Source of the DNA: Strigops habroptila
Taxonomy: Eukaryota > Chordata > Aves > Psittaciformes > Psittacidae
Assembly: GCF_004027225.2 (NCBI RefSeq)
Contig: NC_044297.2
Coordinates: 347,569 to 411,568, forward strand
DNA: 64,000 nucleotides
Direction: 5' to 3'
Part shown: positions 50,936 through 63,722 of the stretch, in pieces
Layout: the number at the start of each line of letters is the position of its first letter
Position numbering within the stretch: the first letter of the stretch is position 1
The notes under the pieces: model-generated
Database searches by the model: none
What the model was told of the DNA's origin: nothing
The model's input: only the letters and a program-made list of their open reading frames with translations
Position numbers and translations under genes: made by a program

Positions 50936-53762
50936 ATGCTGCAGCGGCTGCTCCTGCTGCTCCTGCTGCTCCGCGCCGTGTCCCGCGTCGACAGTGAGCG
51001 GGGGGGCGGGAGGGGGTGCGGGGGGCACCGGGGCTGGGGGGGGGGGGACACCGGGGCGGGAGCGGGCGGCGGGGCCGGGGAGCGGCGATCCCGGTGACCG
51101 TGAGCTCTGTTCCTGCAGCGGAGGGGCAGCAGCAAGACGAGTCCAGCAAAAGTGATGCAGGCACCGGCGGAGCGGGCCAGGCTGGAGCGAGCGGCGTGCA
51201 GGACACCGCCGGCGGGGAGCATACGAATGTGTCCAGCGGGACCGCAGAGCAGCACCCCGGGGCGGATCACACGCAGGGCGGATCACAGACGAGCAATGGA
51301 GGGGTGACACAGGAGGACGCGGGAGCGCCCGGCACTGGTGATGGTACAGGGAATAGTGATGGTGGCCAGGATGGGCAGAGCAGCAGCACAAGTACCCAGG
51401 GCAACACACAGGGCAATGGTGCGGGTGACAATGGCCAGAAGCAGGGCAGCAGCAACCAGACCCAGAGCACCAGTAGCACGGACAAAGGCAACAAGGACAG
51501 CAGCACCCAGGGTGGCGGCAGCGGTGGTAAAAACCAGAGCAACAACCCCCAAAATAACGGCAAGGATGGGGCTGACAGCCAGCCCAGCAGCACTGACAAC
51601 ACTGGGAGCACAGCTGAGAACGGGGGCACTGGCACTGAGAACCAGAGCAAGAACAGCGACAGTAAGAACAGGAATGAGGTCACTAACCAGGAGACCAAAG
51701 CCAAGAATACGGGGAGCAATGATGAGGGCCAGGGCAAGGACGGGGAGACTAGCAGTGAGAAACAGGACAAGAACCAGGGCAGCACCACCAAGAAGCAGGG
51801 TAGCAAGAATGGCAGTAGTGACAAGAGCCAGGCCAACAACGAGGAGACCGAGAAGGAGAAGAATGAGGACGAGAACCAGGCCAGCAACCAAGACAGGAAC
51901 AGTGGGAACCAGGCCAACAACGCAGACACCAACACCGAGAACAAGGATGATGATGACAAGAACCAGGACGACAACCAGGAAGGTAATGATGGGAACCAGG
52001 AGAGCAACACCGGGAACCAGGAGAGCAACACCGGGAACCAGGGCAATGATGGGGACTCATCAAGAGATAAAAACGTGCCACCACAATCAACTTCCTCCGC
52101 TGGTGAGGACGACACCTTCTTAGAGAATGAAGAAGGCCCCAGGGAGGAAGAAGAGGGGGCTAAAGGCAGCAGCGATGCCTCCTCCTTTGCTAAGGAGGGA
52201 GGGAAGAGCCTTCCTTCTCCCAGGGACCAGTCGGAGAGCAGCCACTTCTTTGCCTACCTGGTGACCACTGCGATTATTGTCGCTGCCTTGTACGTAGCGT
52301 ATCACAACAAGCGCAAGGTGAGCGGCATTAGTTTGATATAATAATACTAATATTAATTGAAGCCTTGATCCAACAGCTTTTGGGAGGGTGTCAGAGCTGG
52401 GAAAGGGGTTGGATCTCTGTGGAAATCAGGAGGCCTCAGCTCTGGTGGTTATTTTCAGCTGAGAGAGGGGAAAAGGAAAAGATGGGGGAAGTTACCCCGT
52501 GTTTTCTTGCTGACAGGGAGTTTTCTGTAGCAGGTTGCAGAAGGTTTGTCCTTAAATAATCTTAATGCAGCTCAAGTGATGTAACTGTCTTCTGCTGGGG
52601 GTTTTTGTCCCCTCCTGTAAAGCTATTTTAGAGGTAGGAGACAGAAAACAAACTGTTATTGTTTGCTGTGTGTTAGGCAGACCTCAGGTACCGCCTGCTT
52701 TCCATCTGTTCTGGGTTTGGTGTTGGTATTTAGTTGTTCGAAGTGCTTTGGAACAAGCATTAGAAAGCAGCTATGTTTGAAGTGAGGAAAAGCTGATTTG
52801 GTCACTGCTGTCCCCCTCACCTTGTCCCTGTTTCTCTCTCCAAAGATCATTGCTTTTGCTCTGGAAGGAAAAAGGTCCAAAAGTGGTCGACGGCCCAAAT
52901 CTGGCGATTATCAGAGACTGGATCAGAAGGTAAAATGTACCTAAAAGAGGAGCTGGGCAGGTTGTGGTGCTGGTCTGCGTGGTGAACACGGTACCTTGGC
53001 CTCTCGCCCTGGGAATGGTCCCGGAGCCACACGGGGTTTTGGTTGGAAAGCTGCATTTTGAAGCAAAGGCCCCGCTCTTGGTGTCGAAACAGGGGGTTGC
53101 CAGGAAATGGGGTGATAATGCTGAGAAATGGTGGCAGAGCTAACACAGGCTGGAAGTTTGAGAGTCTTGAGCTTGGGCGTGCTGGGTCACGGGCTCAAAT
53201 GACTTCTTCCAAAGAGGATTTTAGCAGGAAAAGGGCAGGATTTGGGGACTTTTTTCCCTTTGAGCCTTTCCTCACCGGTTGTCCTTGAAGTCAGAAGTGT
53301 CTGTAGTTATTTTCTGCAGTAGGAAGACGAGGAGGCAAGGGAAGAAAACAGAAAGTCACCCACAGCTGAAGCTCAGGCTTTTGGAAGGCTGTTGGCATGT
53401 GGGGGACCGTGACAATGGACACTTCCAAATGGGATTAAGGATTTTGCCTGTCACAGTCAGGCGGTGCCCAGCTCGGTTTCAGTGTTGCTGTTAGGAGCGG
53501 AGGCTCAGTGCTCTCCCTTCCCAAACTGCAGCAGTACCTGGGCTGGAGAAGCCACCCGAGTGCCACAGGGATGGTTTCTCTGTGTCAGTTTCCCTATTTA
53601 ACCTCGCCAGGATTTCAGGAATTTGTTTCCCTTGCCAGGAATTCCCTGACTCGTCCCTGAGGTGCAGCAAAGCAGCCAGGCAGAAATCCCGGTGCTTTCT
53701 CAGAGTAGAAGAGCAATGCTTTCACATCGTTTAAACCTTTCTTTTTACCTTTCCAGATCTAG
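50936..53762 (+). CDS. TGOLN2: TGOLN2 (TGN38/TGN46-type), trans-Golgi network integral membrane protein
   Basis: Type I membrane protein cycling between trans-Golgi network and plasma membrane. Four coding exons: 50936-50993, 51119-52317, 52846-52929, 53757-53762, giving 448 residues. Leu-rich signal peptide (1-19, [12 protein letters not shown]). The long lumenal part (about 20-394) is low-complexity, rich in Asn, Gln, Gly, Ser, Asp and Lys, with short repeats such as GNQESNT and several N-glycosylation sequons (NVS, NQT, NQS, NGS), as expected of this fast-evolving family. A single transmembrane segment [19 protein letters not shown] (about 396-414), then a basic tail with the Tyr sorting motif DYQRL (441-444 = YQRL) ending LDQKI. 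The last coding exon supplies only ATC TAG. Neighbour order TCF7L1-TGOLN2-RETSAT matches mammals. Confidence 0.95.
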
Positions 53763-56105
53763 ATTCCTCCTCGGATGCTCAGCAGAGTAATGATGGATGG
53801 CGTTGAAAGTGCAGGAACCCCGGGACACCCGCTGCCTCCCCCACTGCAGCTGTGCACCATGTTCAGGTTTCAGACAGCAGGAAGAAGAAGGGGAAATGCT
53901 TTTAGTTTTGCACCTGCACCTCGGTAACGTTAAACCCCTCACTTCCTCATAACACATTTCTCCTTTCCCACCTACCTGAAGATGAAACTGGCTTGTAGCC
54001 TGTGACCCAGGAAAAGCCAGTGCCCAGCACTTGACAGAACCTCTGTGGCCAAATGAAATGGAATTTGCCAACTACTGTACTGACGTCTCCTCTTGGGGGA
54101 AAGAAATTATATATATACAGATTTATCTTATCTGCCTGCGAAATGAGCCATCTGACCCTTCCCCTTCCCGAGCCCTAGAGCTCTGGTTGTACCCAGCACC
54201 TCGAGACACGGACGTTCTCCTCTTCTGTCCACTGTCTTTGGATGCTCAACTGCAGCGTGTGACCGACTGCACTGGTTTGGAAACGATCCACTGAGGCCTC
54301 TGATCTGATCTGATTTATTTCCCTCTCTCTGTGGTGAAGACAACGTTGGGGTTTAACATCCAGATTCTCTCTTCCCTGCACATATTTTACACTTGGGTCG
54401 TAGCTTAAACTTCCTCAGCTGCATCTTCTGCTCCCCGCAGGGCTTTTTCCCTTCCTGCTCCCTGCGGGGCTCTTTCCTTCCCTGCTCTCTGCTTGTCTCT
54501 TCCCTCTCACCCCCTAGAGCTGTTTGCACTAGTTGGCAGCTGCAGTCCAATGCTATGCAGGAGGGCAGCTGAGGAAGCTTCGTGCCAGCTTGGCACGGTG
54601 TGGTTGTAGCAGACCTCGCCTGGAAGGTGGCTTCCCTCCCCCTGGTAGATGTCATTCCGCAGTGGTGTAAAGTGTGTGATAACCTTGAAGCGTTGGGATG
54701 AACAGAGCTTGCACCCTTCAAGCCTCTTCCTAGGAGGTGCAGCACTGAGGCCCCAGAAGGAAGCCAAAGGAGCCTCCCAGCCACGGAGCTCGCTGCCACC
54801 GGGCGCTCGGCGCTGCCTCCTGCTCTAGTGCCCTTTCCCCCCGGCTGAGCTGTGAGGTGGCAGCTCGGCCCCTGGGTTGCACAAGCCTTGGCAGAGCTTC
54901 TTGCCTTGCAAAACCGCAGCACGTCTCCTGTGCCCGCATCACCACCGACTCCTTGAGCCGGTGACCGATGTGAGGGGCTCCTGGTGTCACCAGCACAACC
55001 TCTTCCTGCTCCTCGGCTCTGCTGGCCCTGGTTTTGAGTGCTTGAATGTAATGTCACCAGCTGCTGGTCCCTTTGGTGCACTTAAACCAGGGTTGGGGCA
55101 TTCTGGGGTTGTTTAAAGCTGCCAAACGTGGTGATTGGGGAGTTTACAGCTCTGAGGTGTTTGCTTCTTATTGTAGTTCTACTCCAAAGATGTTGTGGGA
55201 GACGGGATGTTTCCACAGAGGCCATGAAGTGCCTGCCCAGCTCGTGCTTGCAGAAGCTATTTTGGAGACCGGGAGTGTGAGGTGGAGGGAAGGGAAAGGA
55301 AAACAAGGTTAGGAATGTCACCCCGGGGGGGAATGTATCTTTTTGGAAGGAGCTCCTGCAGCAAGGTGCCACTCTTCAGAGATCCCATAGGATAAGGCTG
55401 AGGCTCTGGTTGTGTGTGTGGCTGGTTTATGGACAGGATGTGGAGTGGGAGGTGATGGCTTTTGTGTGCTGACAGCGAGGAAGAGCCCCGCACTCCGCAC
55501 ATGGAATGCCATGTGCTGCCGAGCTGCTCCCGCAGCGTTTTTAGCGTGTGCCGTTTTCCTGCTTTGCCTTATTGGCTTTAACTGAAAGCAAATTGACAAA
55601 GGGGTTTATTTCTCACCATCTGTTTGCTTTTCCATCCCGTGAGCTTTCCCAGTCCTCTCTCCAGCCCAGGTAGCGTTGGGAATCCCACTGCTGTCAGCAA
55701 AGGGAGCAGCGAGCTCTTGGGAGAGCGGAACCATCAGACCCCAGCACCTCAAGCCCCAGGATGGACCAAGCACGAGCAGCTCGTGCATCAGCTGGACGAG
55801 GACCTTGGTTTGCTCAGTGCCAGGAAGAGGCACAGCTCAGGCCAGGCTAAACCAGGGGGGCTCCTCCTTGGATCTCCCACCCCCCATTCCCAGGGGTTCC
55901 TGGCTGAACGGGTGGATGGTACCTCTCGGTATCTCTTTGTTTTGGCCCAGTGTTGCTCCTTCGAGGCCGGCTGTGGGTTCGAATGAGCAAAGAGTTTGTT
56001 TTCTGCTGCACTTTGCTTTGAAGGATCTGAAGTTTTATATTTCTTTGTAGTTTTTCTTCTGGTTTCCTGTGTGTTGAAGTCAATAAATGGGTTTAAAACC
56101 AAAAA
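53763..56105 (+). other. TGOLN2: TGOLN2 3' UTR
   Basis: About 2.3 kb of unique, fairly AT-rich DNA from the stop to the first convincing AATAAA (56082-56087). No repeat or intervening gene was recognised. The extent is inferred from the poly(A) signal. Confidence 0.6.
56082..56087 (+). terminator. TGOLN2: TGOLN2 polyadenylation signal
   Basis: AATAAA in gtcaataaatgggtttaaaa, followed by a T/G-rich stretch (tttgttttatcgtgtgtgtg at 56122-56141) that fits a downstream element. Confidence 0.7.
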
Positions 56106-56814
56106 GCAGCGAGTTTTCACCTCTTTGTTTTATCGTGTGTGTGTTTGGAGCGTGGGTCCCTTCGAAACCTGGCACCAACAGTGCAGGCTGGTTCCTCTTT
56201 GTGCACAAAACGATGTCGTCGTTTGAACAAAACCAGGGCTCTTTGTGTGCTCGGTCTGCCCCTGTGTGACCAACAAACCCTGGGGCCGGATGGAGCCGAG
56301 ACAGCTTCCAGCCCCGAGCGGATTTGAAACGGTTCTAGTCTGCTTCCCCATGTCCGTGTCAGCGGCCCTGTTCCCCTTGAGCAGCTCAGGATGGGCGCCA
56401 GGTTATTCATGCCTCTTAAAATAGAGTTTAAGCTGCTTGTGAAGAGCTCCCTCGTGATCCTTCCTGTTGTGTTTGCCCTTTCCCCCACATGGAGGCTCTG
56501 AGGAGGACGCAGCCTGGGTCCCAGCACAGCCCTGGCTCCTCTGAGCAGACTCTGAGAGACTAAAAGGAGGAATTCCACTTTCCTGCATCCCATCCAGCTG
56601 GACTCCAGCAGCCAGTGCAGAGGATGGGCTGGGAACAAGGGGGGCACTTGTCTTGCTCTTGGTGAGGTTGCTGAGAGCTTGGGGAAGGAAGAAAAGGGGG
56701 AAATGGGGAGTTAAAATGGGAATTCTCCATTCACCCGCACATGGGGTTGTTGGGCTGAGTGCTCATCCCTGAGGAGACGGATCAAAGCACCAGCATTGTG
56801 TGTCTTCAGGGTGA

Positions 56815-57165
56815 TTTCATGGAATCCCAGCCTGGTTTGGGTTGAAGGGACCTCAAAGCTCCTCCAGCTCCAACCTCCTGCCCCGGGCAGGGACACCTTC
56901 CATAGAGCAGGTTGCTCCAAGCCCCTGTGTCCAACCTGGCCTTGAACACTGCCAGGGATGGGGCAGCCACAGCTTCTCTGTCCAACCCACTTCAGTGTCC
57001 CACCACCCTCATAGTGAAGAACTTAAGAGCTCATCTCAATCTCCCCTCTGGCAGGTTAAAGCCGTTCCCCCTTGTCCTGTCCCTACAGGCCCTTGTCCAA
57101 AGCCCCTCTCCAGGTTTCCTGGAGCCCCTTTAGGCACTGGAGCTGCTCTAAGGTCTCCCTGCAGT
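56815..57165 (-). mobile_element. CR1 LINE 3' end, TGOLN2-RETSAT spacer
   Basis: From ttcatggaatcccagcctgg through gggcagggacaccttccata, aggttaaagccgttccccct to ctggagctgctctaaggtct. It is about 350 bases, minus strand. Confidence 0.92.
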
Positions 57166-57609
57166 GGGGAAGGAACAACCCCAGAGGTCCCTCTCATGGC
57201 ATGCCACGTGCTGGGACATGGTGAGCACTGAGTGGGGTTGTGTTGGGGTATCTGCACCTCACCCAGGAGCCAAAGTCCAGGACTAAACACCGAAGGAACT
57301 CAAATTGATCTCGTAGCTGGGTTGGGCTCTGCTTATCGGGGCTGAAGAAATGCCAATACAGACGCTTATTCATGAGGCCCTCAGGGGGAGGCGGCGCAGG
57401 TTCAGTGCGTGAGGTTGATGCATGAGCACAGAACGAGACTTGCTTTGGTGGAGGAATTCACCCCTCCAAGCCCCCATCCTCTTGTGGCCAGTCCCCTGCG
57501 CCGCAGACCAGGGACGTGCCCACCTTCCGCACAGGAGCTGTGCGGGCGCTTGTGCTTATTGATGGTACCACAGAGCCAACGGGAGGAGAGGACCTTGAGC
57601 AAACACATC

Positions 57610-57682
57610 AGGTCCATGAGGCAGCCCAGGCTGGATGGGGCTTGGAGCAATCTGGCCTCGTGGAAGGTGTCCCTGCTTGTTT
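57610..57682 (+). mobile_element. CR1 LINE scrap
   Basis: Ccaggctggatggggcttgg and cctcgtggaaggtgtccctg match the CR1 3' UTR. Truncated on both sides. Confidence 0.7.
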
Positions 57683-59542
57683 AGATCAAAAGCAAACCCC
57701 ACCAAGGGGTGAGATGGTGTTTGAAGGGTTGGACACCTTTCCAGAGCGGGTTTCCTGTTGCTTTTCTCGTGCTTCCTCCTCTTTGCCCATCTCCGGGGCA
57801 AGCCTCAAGCTCCTGGGGTCTTTGGGGAGCTGCAGATGGAGCTGTAGGACCCCCCAAGCCAAGCCTACAACCCATCCCGGGATCCAGAGCCCCTTCCAGC
57901 TCCCGTTTCCTCAGTCCTACAGCCCCACGTATGGCATTTCCATCTCCCCCCTTTTCCATCTCCATTCCCTTCCCAACTCATCCATCGACCATTCTCTCCC
58001 CTTCTCATCCATTGCAGCTCTCTTGTGATGAGCCTAAAGATGGGGCTCCCTCTTCTCCTTATGCTCCTCATGGCATTTCCACCTCCCTGGTAAATGCCTT
58101 GCATGGTAAATGCCACGTGCCAACTCACATGGAAACACAAGAATCCATTGGGAATGTGCCAGCAGAGATTCCCCTGGGAGCACAGCCGGTGGGGCAGCAC
58201 AGCTCGTGCATGGTCCTTTGTCCTACATGATGGATTTGAAGGCAACTTTTACTGATCCAGCCACATCCTGGTGGTGTCTGGGAGGAATGTTTGATCCCAG
58301 CAATGTCACCGGTCATGGAAAACCAGCTGGGTTCCAGCCCAGAAACGCTCCCATCTGGAGATGGTGGGAAAAGACCCTAACGGACACATGGATGGGTGAG
58401 GAGAGGCTGGGAAAGGTGTTTGCAGTGAGAATCAGTGGAAGCAGGAAAAGGAGACAGGGAGGGTTGTGTGGGAAGCAAAGAAGGGATCGAGCTCTCCCAT
58501 GGATGTCCCAAAATCCACCATTGAAGCAGCCTTAAGCCTCCAGCTTGCGCCAGTCTAATTCAGCCCCAACCCAGCCAAAAGGGGCTCTCTTGGTGTGTTA
58601 CCTGGATAAAGAAGCAGGAAACGGGACATCGTTGGGCTTGGGAGAGGATCCGGGCTTGGGGCTGGCGGTGGGACGCGTTTCCTTGCTGGTAAAGCTCTTC
58701 TGTCCCCTTGGCTGTCTTGTTGTGCCTCAGCTTCACCTCGTCGTTGAGCTGTGAGTGTCCTGGAGAGCTTCTCCACCTCCCTCGTGGCTCCTGTCTGCGG
58801 TGCAAGTGCTATGGAACTCAGCGCTGACAGTGCGAAGAGCTCGGCTCTGCCTTGGCTGGGACATGTCGGGTCCCCTCAGTGGGTGAACGGTGTCCAAACC
58901 CCCCCCACTGGCTTGTGATGGGCCCCAAGTGCTCCGTTGGCAAGTGCCGGGACCGGACCTGGCTGGACTTGGCGCCAGCGCGGCTGAGTGTGGCACGGGG
59001 TGTGCAATGGAACTGGGCACAGGCCACAGGGACAGGATCGGGCCCCAGGGCTGGCACCATGGGGAGGAAAACAGCAAAGAGAGGGGTCTGTGTCTCCAAG
59101 GGGGTTGGATGAGCTGGAAGCGCCGGCATGGAGGGAACCATGGAGCAACCAGGTGAACCCCGCTGCCTTCCTCACCCCGTCCAAGCCTTCATCCAGGTAA
59201 TTCCTTCTTCCCATTGCAGACCGGGGAGAAAATGACCCCATCCAGCTTCCTGGAGCAGGCTCCTGATCCAGTGTCACCCACTGTGAATGCTGCCTGCTCC
59301 AGGAGGCATTTCCCAGCTGGTTTTACTACTTGCTTTACCTGTTTATGGCTTTTCTGTGATTATTCCTCCCCAAAACAGCCTGTGGTGGTGCAGGATGAGG
59401 CCCCAGCAACATGTTCCCACGGACGGGGCTCACCTGCATTCCCTCTGCCCTTCCCTTCCCAAACCGGAGCATCAGGAAGCAGCTCTGCCCCATCCCCACC
59501 TTCTGCTCCCACATCACGAGGCCCAAATCACAAGAGGATGAT

Positions 59543-59548
59543 TTTATT
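59543..59548 (-). terminator. RETSAT: RETSAT polyadenylation signal
   Basis: Tttatt on the plus strand reads AATAAA on the RETSAT strand, about 775 bases beyond the stop at 60321. The 3' UTR would be about 60320 down to 59525. The distance from the stop is ordinary for a 3' UTR, but the site is unconfirmed. Confidence 0.55.
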
Positions 59549-60320
59549 AATTCATGATCTCATGTGCTTTCTCTGGAGAGGGCTTTGACCCTGTTCCCAA
59601 GCTTTTCCCAGACCTGGAGTCAGTGTTTGCATGGGCGACGGCGGGTGGCAACGCCGTGGGGCTGCATCCTGCTCCTCGACACGTCTCCGGGAGCACCATG
59701 CGCTGTTGCTCTTTAGCTTTAAACCCACCTTAAATCCCGTCACACCCAGCCTTGGCATGGGAGGATTTGCTCAATCCACCACCCCGGTGAGGCAGGAGCT
59801 GGTTCCTGCCTGAAGGACCATGTCTGTGAGCTCCTCCCAAAGCCTTTGAGTTAAACTTGGCATCAGAACAGGAGGAAAAATCCCCAAGGATGCTGCCCTT
59901 GTCCCGGCGGCTCTGGGGGATGCAGGTGGCGGGTGATGCTCCTCCGATGGTCCAGCAGCTCTTGGACACTGGTGGGGTTCAAGCCACCAAGTGCTGGTGG
60001 AAACAGTTGGGTCTGGTGCAGCCTGGGTTTGGGGTTGCCTTGACCTGTACATGGAGACTGTTCTCCCTGCACCAGGCGGAGGCGTTTGCCCTTCAGAGCG
60101 TGGCAGAGATCAGCGCTGGTGTCTTCTCACTAACGGTGGGTTTTAGGGTGGAAGGAGGAGAGCTTGAGGTGATCAAAGTGCAAAGCAAACTGCCTGGAAA
60201 CAGGACCAGCGCCTGCCTGGGCTGTTATCCTGGGGGTCTGGCGATAGAGAAGGATGTGCTATAGGCGAGAATGTGGCACTGGGGATGATTCGGCGGGATG
60301 GGGGTCCTGGCCCTGGGGTC

Positions 60321-63300
60321 TCAGACCCTCTTCTTGGCATCGGCGGCCTCCGTGCGCTTCTTCAGCCGTGCCATGTCGATGTAGAGGTTGCGCTTGAGGA
60401 TGGTGCTGGCGCAGATGACGGCTCCTTGCAGGGCTCCCGCGAAGCCCCCCAAGCACAGATCCTGCCCTGGAATCGTGCAAGAAGCAGCGGTGGTCCCATG
60501 TCCTCCATCCCCAACTGACCCTCAGCGCTGCCTTAGCATCACCACCCCCAAACGCCACCCCCAGCACCACCCCGGGCGTCCCTGATGACCCCTTCCTCCT
60601 CCCCAGCAGGGAAAGGGCCTCATCCTGCCCAGCTACTCCTCAACGCCAGGCATAGGGGCAGCACCCGGGAGCTGGAGGAGGCCCAGCCCTTTCCTCCTCC
60701 CACTGGGACCATGCAACTCCACTTGGACGTGCTCATGCATCACCCCATGGCACGGTGGTGGCTCATCCCCTCAGTCCATTGCAGGGTTGAAGGTTTCCTC
60801 CCCTCATATCCCACTTCCCCAGAGGTGTCCTCATCTGGTGGTGGCCATGGTACCTGTCAGGTAGAGGTTGGGAACTGGTGTCTGAGCCCTCATGCTTGCC
60901 AAGGCTTCAGCCTGCAGACGGTCCATGTCGTGGCTGATGCCATAGAACTCGCCCGCGGGGCTGGCGATGTAGTGCTGGTTGGTGAGGGGCGTCCCGCTGG
61001 AGATGTACTCGATCTGCAGGGGACAAAGGGACAACGTGGTCTGCAGCGGGTGGGTGTGAATGGGTGAGGTGTCCCGTGCTCCAGAGAGCTGGGTTCGCGG
61101 GGTACGGGTTGGGATGGGCTTCCTTGCACACCCTTGGCTGGTGGTTCTGGCCAAGCTTGGTGCCAGGATGGTCCTGGAGGACCATCGTTCCCCTCGCACC
61201 ATGCATGGTCAGGGGTTGATGATGGGTTGGTGTCACCTCATGCCCAACAGGCCCAGACCCAGCTCCTGCATTCACTGATGGGGCTGGGTAGAGGAGACCC
61301 AGGAGAAGAGCTCGAGCACCCAAAAGCCCTGGGCTTCCTCACCCTGCCCTCGATCTGAGGGTACAGCTTGAAGACACTCTGCATGATGGTGTCCACAAAG
61401 GCCTGCTTCAGCTCCTCGTAGTCATCTCCCCGCTTATGGACCTGCTTGTCCTTCCACTCCTCAAACCACTCGTATTTGGCGAAGGTCACGACGACCAACG
61501 TGGATTTACCTGCAGCAGGACAAGGTGCTGGTGTCCCTCTGCCCGCCCTCATGACACCATTTCGCTGCCACAAGCCTCCCCCTGTGCTCTTTATGGTCAC
61601 ATATCCTTCATCCAGGTACCTTGAAGACTGCTTTCCATGAGCAACCTGCTCAGCAGCTCTGACTGTGGCTATCCGAGGAGAAACTCCTCGTGTGCAGCCA
61701 TAAACCCAACCAAACCACAGCAAGTCTCCAAGCGTTTTCAAGAGTGTTTGTGGTTGGGCTCCGGCCTTTACCTGGGTGCCTCATTTCCCAGGTGGGGTCC
61801 TTGGCTGATGGGGAGCTGAGAAACACGATAGGGATGTTCTTAGCAGCTTCTTCTCTGGAAGCAGACAGGTAGCGATCCATTCTGCAGAGAGATGCAGCGG
61901 TTGGAGGTGGGTTTGGTCGAAACCTTGTCCACAAGACTTGTTTTGACCAAATCCCCATGCACTGAGGATCTCTCAGGAGCATTTACTGTGTCACCACCCT
62001 GGAATTCATCTCTTTACGCTTAACAAAGCACATCCAAGGTGAAGCCAAACCTACATTTCATCCAGGTCGTGTCCTTTGTATATGTAGTAGTTGCCGGGAT
62101 CCAGCCGCAGCTCTTCGTTTGAGCCGTTAAGACCTACGAACATGGTGAAACCCCCTTCACCGTGTCTCACCATGCGGAGCTGGGACTGGATCTCTGGATA
62201 TGGAGGGAAGGGAAAAATCAGTATTTTCTGGAATCCTCAGCTATGGAGAAGTGGTTTCTCCTAGAAGCAGCCTCACTCACACCTACGTTGCTCCCATGTT
62301 GGCTTGCAGATTTGATTTCTTTCTTGGATTCACCGAATCCAACTCTGCAGATGGTTGTAGTTGAGTGGTTGTAGATCAACCACATCAGTACCCACAAAGC
62401 TCCCACCCAACCGTGCCCCTTCCAAAGCAGCAAAGAAGACTTTGTGCCACCACTAAACCCAACTCTAAGTGGACGTTCCACCGACTGCCTCATGTTTTGG
62501 GGTGCTCTGCTGTGGTTTTTAGGGAGATGGAGCAGCAAAGCCAAGGCTTTGCTAACCATGGACAGGTTGGGTGAACTCATTTGGGTTCCACTAAAAACTC
62601 TGTGATGAAACGCCAGGGCTGGTGTTTGGAACATGAGCAACAAGGTTTGGGGATGTCTAAGGAATAATCAGAAGGATTCTGCTGTGGCTCGGAGCAGGAT
62701 TAACACCATCAGCCCAATGAAACCCCAACCTGAAGCCCACTGGTGCCAGTGTACCGGGCAATGCCCGCGCCTCCGCCGGCAGGAGCCGTTCGTAGGTGTT
62801 GAAGACCCCGGCATCCGAAATGATGATGGGAGCGAAGATGTTCACCAGATCCTGACCTTTCTTGACGCTCACACCTGGAAGGGAAAGGTGGGAGAGGGAG
62901 GAGCGGCTCAAAGTGACGCTGCAGCAGGGAGCAGCCACGGGTGCCCCATCCCATGCTCACCACAGGCTTTGCCCTCGGAGTTCAGCAGGATCCTCTGCAC
63001 TGGTGCCTTCCCAAACACGTTGCCTCCAGCTTTCCGGATAACAGGAATGGTGTGGAAGGCGATTTCGCCAGCCCCACCTTTGGGATACCATGCGCCATGG
63101 AGGTAGTGGTCCACCAGGATGCCATGCAGGGAGAAGCTGGCCTTGGAGGGCACCACGCCTGGAGAAAGGGGTGAGAAAGGTCAGGTGAGTTTGTGCTAAA
63201 TCGTGGGGGTTTGTAGCTTATCCTAAAGGCGTGAGGATGAGGAACAACCTGGGTGCGCTGCTGTAGGGAACGATGGATGTGGGATGCGGGAAACAGGGAG

Positions 63301-63542
63301 AAGCAGGGAGTGTGCACCCTGGAGCCTCCTGGCTACCTACCGTAGGTGGGGAAGATGTAGCTGAAGATGGCCCTGAGCTCGCAGTTGGAGGTGAGACTGG
63401 TCACCACCTCCTTGAGGCTGCGCGACGCCAGGCGGGAGAAGGAGCAGAGCCGGGGCAGCAGCCCCGAGCGGCAGAGCAGCGTGCTCAGCGCCCGCGGCAC
63501 CAGTTTCAGCACGACCAGCAGCATGACCCCTCTCATGACGCT
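60321..63542 (-). CDS. RETSAT: RETSAT, all-trans-retinol 13,14-reductase (retinol saturase), 5' part outside window
   Basis: FAD-dependent endoplasmic-reticulum enzyme that saturates the 13,14 double bond of all-trans-retinol, with roles in fat-cell biology. Eight 3' exons in consistent phase: 63542-63341, 63158-62961, 62874-62755, 62193-62055, 61881-61772, 61509-61343, 61013-60854, 60466-60321, giving about 413 C-terminal residues of roughly 610. Recognisable family blocks: [129 protein letters not shown]. The N-terminal dinucleotide-binding fold (GxGxxG) must lie beyond the right edge. The last exon begins at 60466 rather than 60461, because only the upstream of two AGs keeps the frame. Confidence 0.95.
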
Positions 63543-63597
63543 CTGTGGGAGGGAGGTTGCTGCTCAGAACGTGCTCAGAGACATCTCCCTGCCCCTC

Positions 63598-63722
63598 AAA
63601 ATGACTGTGAGGGTGGTGGGACACTGGCACAGGGTGCCCAGAGAAGCTGTGGGTGCCCCATCCCTGGCAGTGTCCAAGGCCAGGTTGGACACAGGGGCTT
63701 GGAGCAACCTCTCAGAGAGGCA
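63598..63722 (+). mobile_element. CR1 LINE fragment in RETSAT intron
   Basis: Gactgtgagggtggtgggac, gccccatccctggcagtgtc and cacaggggcttggagcaacc belong to the CR1 3' UTR; the CR1 terminus is missing. Antisense to RETSAT. Confidence 0.9.

Larger units (their letters stand above)
56105..59540. other. TGOLN2-RETSAT convergent spacer
   Basis: Contains one CR1 copy (56815-57165) and one small CR1 scrap (57610-57680). Otherwise it is unique DNA with no recognised gene. Confidence 0.5.

Noticed and set aside
51267-52115. A long hydrophobic open frame antisense to TGOLN2
   Set aside because: It is the antisense of the N/Q/K-rich coding exon, which automatically gives Leu/Phe/Val/Trp-rich text. There is no independent evidence for it.
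60461-60466. Downstream AG as acceptor of the last RETSAT exon
   Set aside because: Starting at 60461 breaks the frame. The AG five bases upstream restores the LTGQD junction of the family.
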